Shown: positions 59,313-64,000 of the stretch, piece by piece | Layout of the letters: every line of letters starts with the position of its first letter | Numbering within the stretch: the stretch's first letter is position 1 | DNA from: Ursus arctos | Taxonomy: Eukaryota; Chordata; Mammalia; Carnivora; Ursidae | Length of the DNA stretch: 64,000 nt | Direction of reading: 5' to 3' | Assembly: GCF_023065955.2 (NCBI RefSeq) | Contig: NW_026622874.1 | Span: forward strand, 80,870,917 to 80,934,916 | Translations under genes and position numbers: made by a program | Notes under the pieces: generated by a model | Database searches by the model: none | Told to the model about the DNA's origin: nothing | Seen by the model: the letters and a program-made list of their open reading frames with translations, nothing else

Positions 59313-59749
59313 CTAAGATGGAATATTATGCAGCCATCAAAAGTGAAATCTTGCCATTTACAGTGATGTGGATTGAAAGAGGGTATTATGCTGAGCAAAA
59401 AAAGTCAATCAGAGAAAGACAATTATCATATGATCTCACTAGTATTTGGAATTTAAGAAACAAAAGAGAGGATCATAGGGGGAGAGAGGAAAGAGGTTAA
59501 AAGAAGACAAAACTAGAGAGGGCAACAAACCGTAAGAGACTCTTAATCATAGGAAGCTGACTGAGGTTTGCTGGAGGGGAGGGGGGGTGGAGGGATGGGG
59601 TAATTGGGTCATGGACATTGAGTAGGGCATGTGATGTAATGAGCACTGGATGTTAATATAAGACTGATGAATGACAGACCTGTAAGTCTGAAACCAATGA
59701 TACCGTCTATGTTAATTAAATGAATTTAAATATATGTTTTTAAAAAAAG

Positions 59750-62615
59750 GAGAGGACAAAAATAAATAAAATCAAAAATGTAAGAGGTGAATTAACAACC
59801 AACATCACAAGAACACATAGGATCATAAGAGAACATTATGAACACTTATCTGCCAACAAATAAGACAACCTACAAGAAATTGATCAATTGCTAGAAACAT
59901 ATAAGCTTCTAAAATGGAATGAAGAACAGAAAATTGGAACAGACCAATTACTAGCAATGAAATTGAATCAGTAATCAAAAACCTCTGATCCAAAAGATGA
60001 GGACTGGATGGTTTCACAACTGAATTCCACCAAATAATTAAGGAACATTTAATACCTATTCTTCTCAAACTATTCTAAAATACAGAAGAGAAGGATAAGC
60101 TTCCAAATTCATTCTATGAGGCCAGCATGACCCTGATGCTCAAACCAGATAAACACACTACAAAATAAGGAAACTAAAGGCCAGTATCTCTGATGAAACT
60201 AGATGCAAAAATTCCCAACAAAATTTTAGCAAACTGAATCCAACAGGGCATTAAAAAACAAAAACCATTCCCCCCGGTCAAGTGGGATTTCTTCCAGGGA
60301 TGCGAGGGTGGGTCAATATGCACAAATCAAGGCGACAGATCATAGTAACAAGAGACAGAAAAACAACTATATGATCATGTCAATAGATGAAGAAAAATCA
60401 TTTAACGAGGACAACATCTATTCATTATTAAAATGCTCAACGAAGTAGCAATAGAGGAAACATACCTCAACAGAATAAAGGTCAGCTATGAAAAACCCAT
60501 GGCTAACATCACCCTCAGTGCTGAAAAACTGAGAGCTTTCACTCTAGGTTCAGGAGCAAGACAAACATGTCCACTCTCACCACATTTACTCGACATATTA
60601 CTGAGTCCTAGACACAGCGATCAGACAAGAAGAAATAAAAGGCACTCATATTGGTAATGAAAAAAACAAAATTTTCCCCTATCTGTAGATGACATGAGAC
60701 TATGACATGAGACTATACAGAGAAAACCCTAAAGACTCTACCAAAAAAACTCCTAGAAGCAATCAATAAATTCAGTAAAGCTTCAGGATACAAAATTTAT
60801 ATATGTTGCATTTGTATATGCTCCTAATGAAGTTGTAGAAACCAAAATTAAGAAAACAGTCCTGTTGACAGTTGCACCATAAAGTTTAAAATACCTAGCA
60901 ATCAACTGAACCAAGGAGGTGAAATGCCTGTACTCTGAAAGCTATCCAACACTGGCGAAAGAAACTGAAGATGACAGAAGCAAATCCATGAGCAAATTCC
61001 ATGTTCATCAATTGGGAGAACCAATATTAAAATGTCCCTGCCACCTGAGGGAACCCACAGATTTAATGCAATCCCTATCAAAATACCAACAGCAGTTTTT
61101 CACTCAACCAGAATAAAGAATCTTAAAATTTGTACAGAACACAAAGACCCTGAATGACCAAAACAATCTTGAAAAAGAACAAAACTGGAGGTATCACAAT
61201 TCCAGATTTCAAGACATACTATAACTCTGTAATAATCAAAACAATATGACCTGGCACAAAAATGAATACACAGACCAATGGAATAGGACAGTCCAGAAAT
61301 AACCCCATCTTTATATGGTCAATTCATCCATGACAAAGGAGACCAGAATACACAATGGGGAAAAGACTTGTCTCTTCAACAAATGGTGCTGGAAAAACTG
61401 GACGCCCACCCACAAAACAATGAAACCAACCACTTCCTTACACCACCCACAAAAATAGACTCAAAATGGATTAAAGACCCACATGTGAGACCTGAAACCA
61501 TAAAATTCCTAAAAGAATACATGCAGTAATTTTTTTGACATCAGCTATGGGAACAATTTTCTAAGCTAGGTCTCCTCTGGCAAGGGCCACAAAAGCAAAA
61601 TTAATTAACTGGGATTACAACAAAATATTAACTTTTGCTCAGTGAAGGAAGCTACCAACAAAACACAAAGGCAATATACTGAATGCGAGATGTTTGCAAA
61701 TGATGTGTCTAATAAGAAGTTAATATCCAAAATACATATAGAACTTATACAATGCCACACCAAAAAAACCCCAAAGTATCCAATTAAAAATAAGCAGAGG
61801 ACATGAATAGACATTTCTCTCTAAAGAAATACAGATGGTCAACAGACACCTGAAAAGATGCTTACTTTCACTAATCATGGGGGAAATTCAAATCAGAATA
61901 AGATATCATCTCACACACATCATAAGGGGTAGAAGAAAAAACACAAGAAATAACAAGTGTTGTTGAGGATTGGAGGAAAAGGTACCCTCATGCACTGCTG
62001 GTGGGAATGCAAACTGATACAGCCACTACGGAAAACAAGATGTGGGTTCCTCACAAAATTTCTAAATACCATACAATCCAGTAATTCCACAGTGGGCATT
62101 TACCCAAGGTAAATGAAAACACTAATTTGAGAAGAGAGATGCACCCCTACATTAACTGAGGCATTATTACCACAGCCAAGATACGGAGGCAACCCAAGTG
62201 TCCGTCCATACATTAGTGGATATAGAAGATGTAGTATATATTCAATAAAACATTACTCAGATATTAAAAAGAAGTTGAGATCTTGCCATTTGCAACAACA
62301 TGGATGGATCTAGAAGATATAATGCCAAGCGAAAGAAGTCAGAGAGAGACAAATACCATGTGATTTCACTCATATCTGGAATTTAATAAACAAAGAAAAA
62401 AGATGAATCCAAACAGACTCTTAAATACAGAGAACAAACTGATGGTTGACAGAGGAGAGGTGGGTGGGGGGATGGGTGAAAAAGATGAAGGGGATTACGA
62501 GGACACTGATGGTGATGAGCACAGAGTCATGTATACAGTGGTAGAATCATATTGCACACCTGACACTAATATAACACTTACTTATACATGAATAAAAAAA
62601 ATTTAAAGAATAATG
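59750..62615 (+). mobile_element. Older L1 fragment (ORF2 and 3'UTR)
   Basis: It starts in mid-ORF2 (AGAGGTGAATTAACAACC...) and runs through reverse-transcriptase remnants (60,433-60,640; VSYEKPMANITLSAEKLRAF). It ends with the 3' region GATGAGCACAGAGTCATGTATA and an AATAAAAAAAATTTAAAG tail near 62,610. More diverged than its neighbour and full of stops. Confidence 0.88.
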
Positions 62616-62619
62616 GCAC

Positions 62620-63225
62620 AACAGATTTGTTGATTTCTTTATCTTGGAATGAAAATGTGACACATTTAGTTTCTGAAATCATTCATAAATTGGAAAAAAA
62701 AAATGGGGGTATTGTCCTATTATTGCCCCTATCCAGATATATAATTGAGTAACTATAGCAGGTCTGTGCAGTATAAGCCATTATTTCTTCCCCCCAAATG
62801 ATTATGCCCCCTTGCATCTTATTCAGCAAATTACCTTAATTTCATACGCAAAAGGTCTCCATTTATGATTTCAAATGTGCAAACCTTAAAATTGCACACA
62901 TAGGATATATACCTCTTTTCAAATTAAATGAAATGGGGGGGGGAGTCTTATGTCTAAAATATACCTATATTTACTACATAGTTAAAATATCAAATGAAAT
63001 ACACTATGATGAAATGACATCACACTGATACAGATACATTCCTTTTTTAAATGACTAGTCAATGTGGGAAGATATTTTCACCTGTGTGGAAAAAGTTAGT
63101 AATAACCTACAACAACAAATCCTGAAGTTATACGAAGCTGCATTCTCCTTAGAAGGCCTATCTTCTTGTCTTACAAGTCACAGGAAGGAGGCATGACAGT
63201 ATGTGTTATGAATGTACAACTTAGG
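62620..63225. other. AT-rich intergenic DNA, unassigned
   Basis: No gene or transposon recognised. It includes a G-run (GGGGGGGGGAGTC) at ~62,936. Confidence 0.3.
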
Positions 63226-63233
63226 AAGATACA

Positions 63234-63423
63234 GGGGTGCCTGGGTGGCTCAGTCAGTTAAGCATCTGCTTTTGGCTCCGTTCATGCTCTCAGGGTCCTG
63301 GATGGAGTCCTGCATTGGGCTCCCAGCTCAATGGGGACTCTGTTTCTCCCTCTGCCTCTCCCTCCTGCTCACACTCTCTCTCCCTAAGGAATAAACAAAA
63401 TCTTAAAAAAAAAAACAAACAAA
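63234..63423 (+). mobile_element. CAN-SINE
   Basis: GGGGTGCCTGGGTGGCTCAG head, body ending CTCTCCCTAAGGAATAAACA and an A-rich tail. AGGAAGATA occurs just before (63,222) and just after (63,426), a likely target-site duplication. Confidence 0.93.
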
Positions 63424-63521
63424 CAGGAAGATATATGAATATATGTGAATTAGAAAATAAACAAAAGAGAAAAGTGAATAAATTGGAAATGTATGAATTG
63501 GTGGATGCAAGCACCATTTTT

Positions 63522-63606
63522 GGGTGTTATATGCAACTAATGAATCATCGAGCTTTACATCTAAAAACCAGGGATGTACTGTATGGTGACTAACATAATA
63601 AAAAAA
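63522..63606 (+). mobile_element. Very short L1 3'-end insertion
   Basis: GTTATATGCAACTAATGAATC through ATGGTGACTAACATAATAAA is the same 3' terminus as in the L1 copies at 42.05 and 46.55 kb, so this is a severely 5'-truncated L1 of ~85 bp. Confidence 0.88.
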
Positions 63607-63615
63607 TATTATCAT

Positions 63616-63815
63616 AGGGGCGCCAGGGTGGCTCAGTCATTGCGCATCTGCCTTCGGCTCAGGGCATGATCCCGGCGTTATGGGATCGAGCCCCACATCA
63701 GGCTCCTCCGCTATGAGCCTGCTTCTTCCTCTCCCACTCGCCCTGCTTGTGTTCCCTCTCTCGCTGGCTGTCTCTCTCTCTGTCAAATGAATAAATAAAA
63801 TCTTTTAAAAAAAAT
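63616..63815 (+). mobile_element. CAN-SINE
   Basis: GGGGCGCCAGGGTGGCTCAG head, CTCTCTGTCAAATGAATAAA then an A-rich tail drifting into TAAAATAA repeats (63,815-63,860). It is directly abutted to the short L1 end, 10 bases away. Confidence 0.93.
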
Positions 63816-63940
63816 AGTATAATAAAATAATAAAATAAAAATTAAAAATTAAAAAAATAACATGTTTTTTCTTCCAAAACAGATTCAAAAACTCTGCTTA
63901 GTACAATCTTCTCCATATTTAGAAGTGTTCCTGATAATTT

Positions 63941-64000
63941 TTTTTTTTAAGATTTATTTTCTTTGAGACAGAAAGCAAAAGCCAGTGGACAGGTAGAAGG
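63941..64000 (-). mobile_element. Start of a reverse-oriented SINE, cut by window end
   Basis: TTTTTTTTTAAGATTTATTT followed by GAGACAGAAAGC is the inverted tail of a CAN-SINE. The rest is outside the window. Confidence 0.6.

Larger units (their letters stand above)
53545..59745 (+). mobile_element. Near full-length but degenerate L1
   Basis: The 5' end GAGAATCCAAGATGGAGGAGG is L1 5'UTR-like. ORF1 is mostly deleted: a coiled-coil remnant (55,390-55,680) runs straight into ORF2. The ORF2 endonuclease starts at 55,685 (SIITLNVNGLN, CCLQETHF). Reverse transcriptase pieces follow at 57,170-57,460 ([20 protein letters not shown]). The C-terminal region includes [16 protein letters not shown] near 59,035, and a 3'UTR ends near 59,745. 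Many stops and frameshifts: inactive. Confidence 0.9.

Noticed and set aside
63234..63320. tRNA genes at SINE heads
   Set aside because: CAN-SINE heads derive from tRNA-Lys but are degenerate, lack a foldable complete tRNA, and continue into SINE bodies.

Overview
This is nuclear DNA of a carnivoran mammal, most likely a caniform. The tRNA-Lys-derived CAN-SINEs (GGGGCRCCTGGGTGGCTCAG heads), carnivore L1 copies, MIR relics and GT-AG introns all point that way. Nothing in it is prokaryotic.

Positions 1-30,020 are a head-to-tail array of a ~2.43-kb unit: twelve complete copies and the start of a thirteenth, nearly identical apart from a (CA)n tract. It runs off the left edge of the window. Read on the minus strand, each unit holds two exon-like segments with good splice sites: exon A (83 nt) and proline-rich exon B (154 nt). 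Their phases (A enters in phase 1 and leaves in phase 0; B enters in 0 and leaves in 1) make the A+B cassette 237 nt, exactly 79 codons, so any copy number keeps the frame. Both exons stay open in all twelve units.

Positions 30,072-45,906 hold the 5' part of the same minus-strand gene. I could join twelve exons with every phase matching. In order they encode a signal peptide, one membrane segment, and a long coiled coil whose C-terminal part and proline-rich start match the MIA2/cTAGE5-TANGO1 family of ER-exit-site cargo receptors. There is no SH3 domain, and the sequence is far from orthodox MIA2, so I read it as a diverged paralogue. The array is therefore an amplification of the last proline-rich exons, the part that binds COPII Sec23 in known family members. 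Conceptually the gene encodes about 1,318 residues within the window, of which 948 come from twelve cassettes. The terminal exon must lie left of position 1.

Positions 46,470-64,000 are mostly transposons: a truncated minus-strand L1 (46.47-49.72 kb), a near full-length but decayed L1 (53.5-59.7 kb), an older L1 (59.7-62.6 kb) and several SINEs. Within this, 52,117-52,414 (minus) is the last exon, 3'UTR and polyA signal of a medium-chain acyl-CoA synthetase (ACSM) gene or relic.

All homology calls come from reading translations against family sequences I know. No search, alignment program or splice predictor was run.
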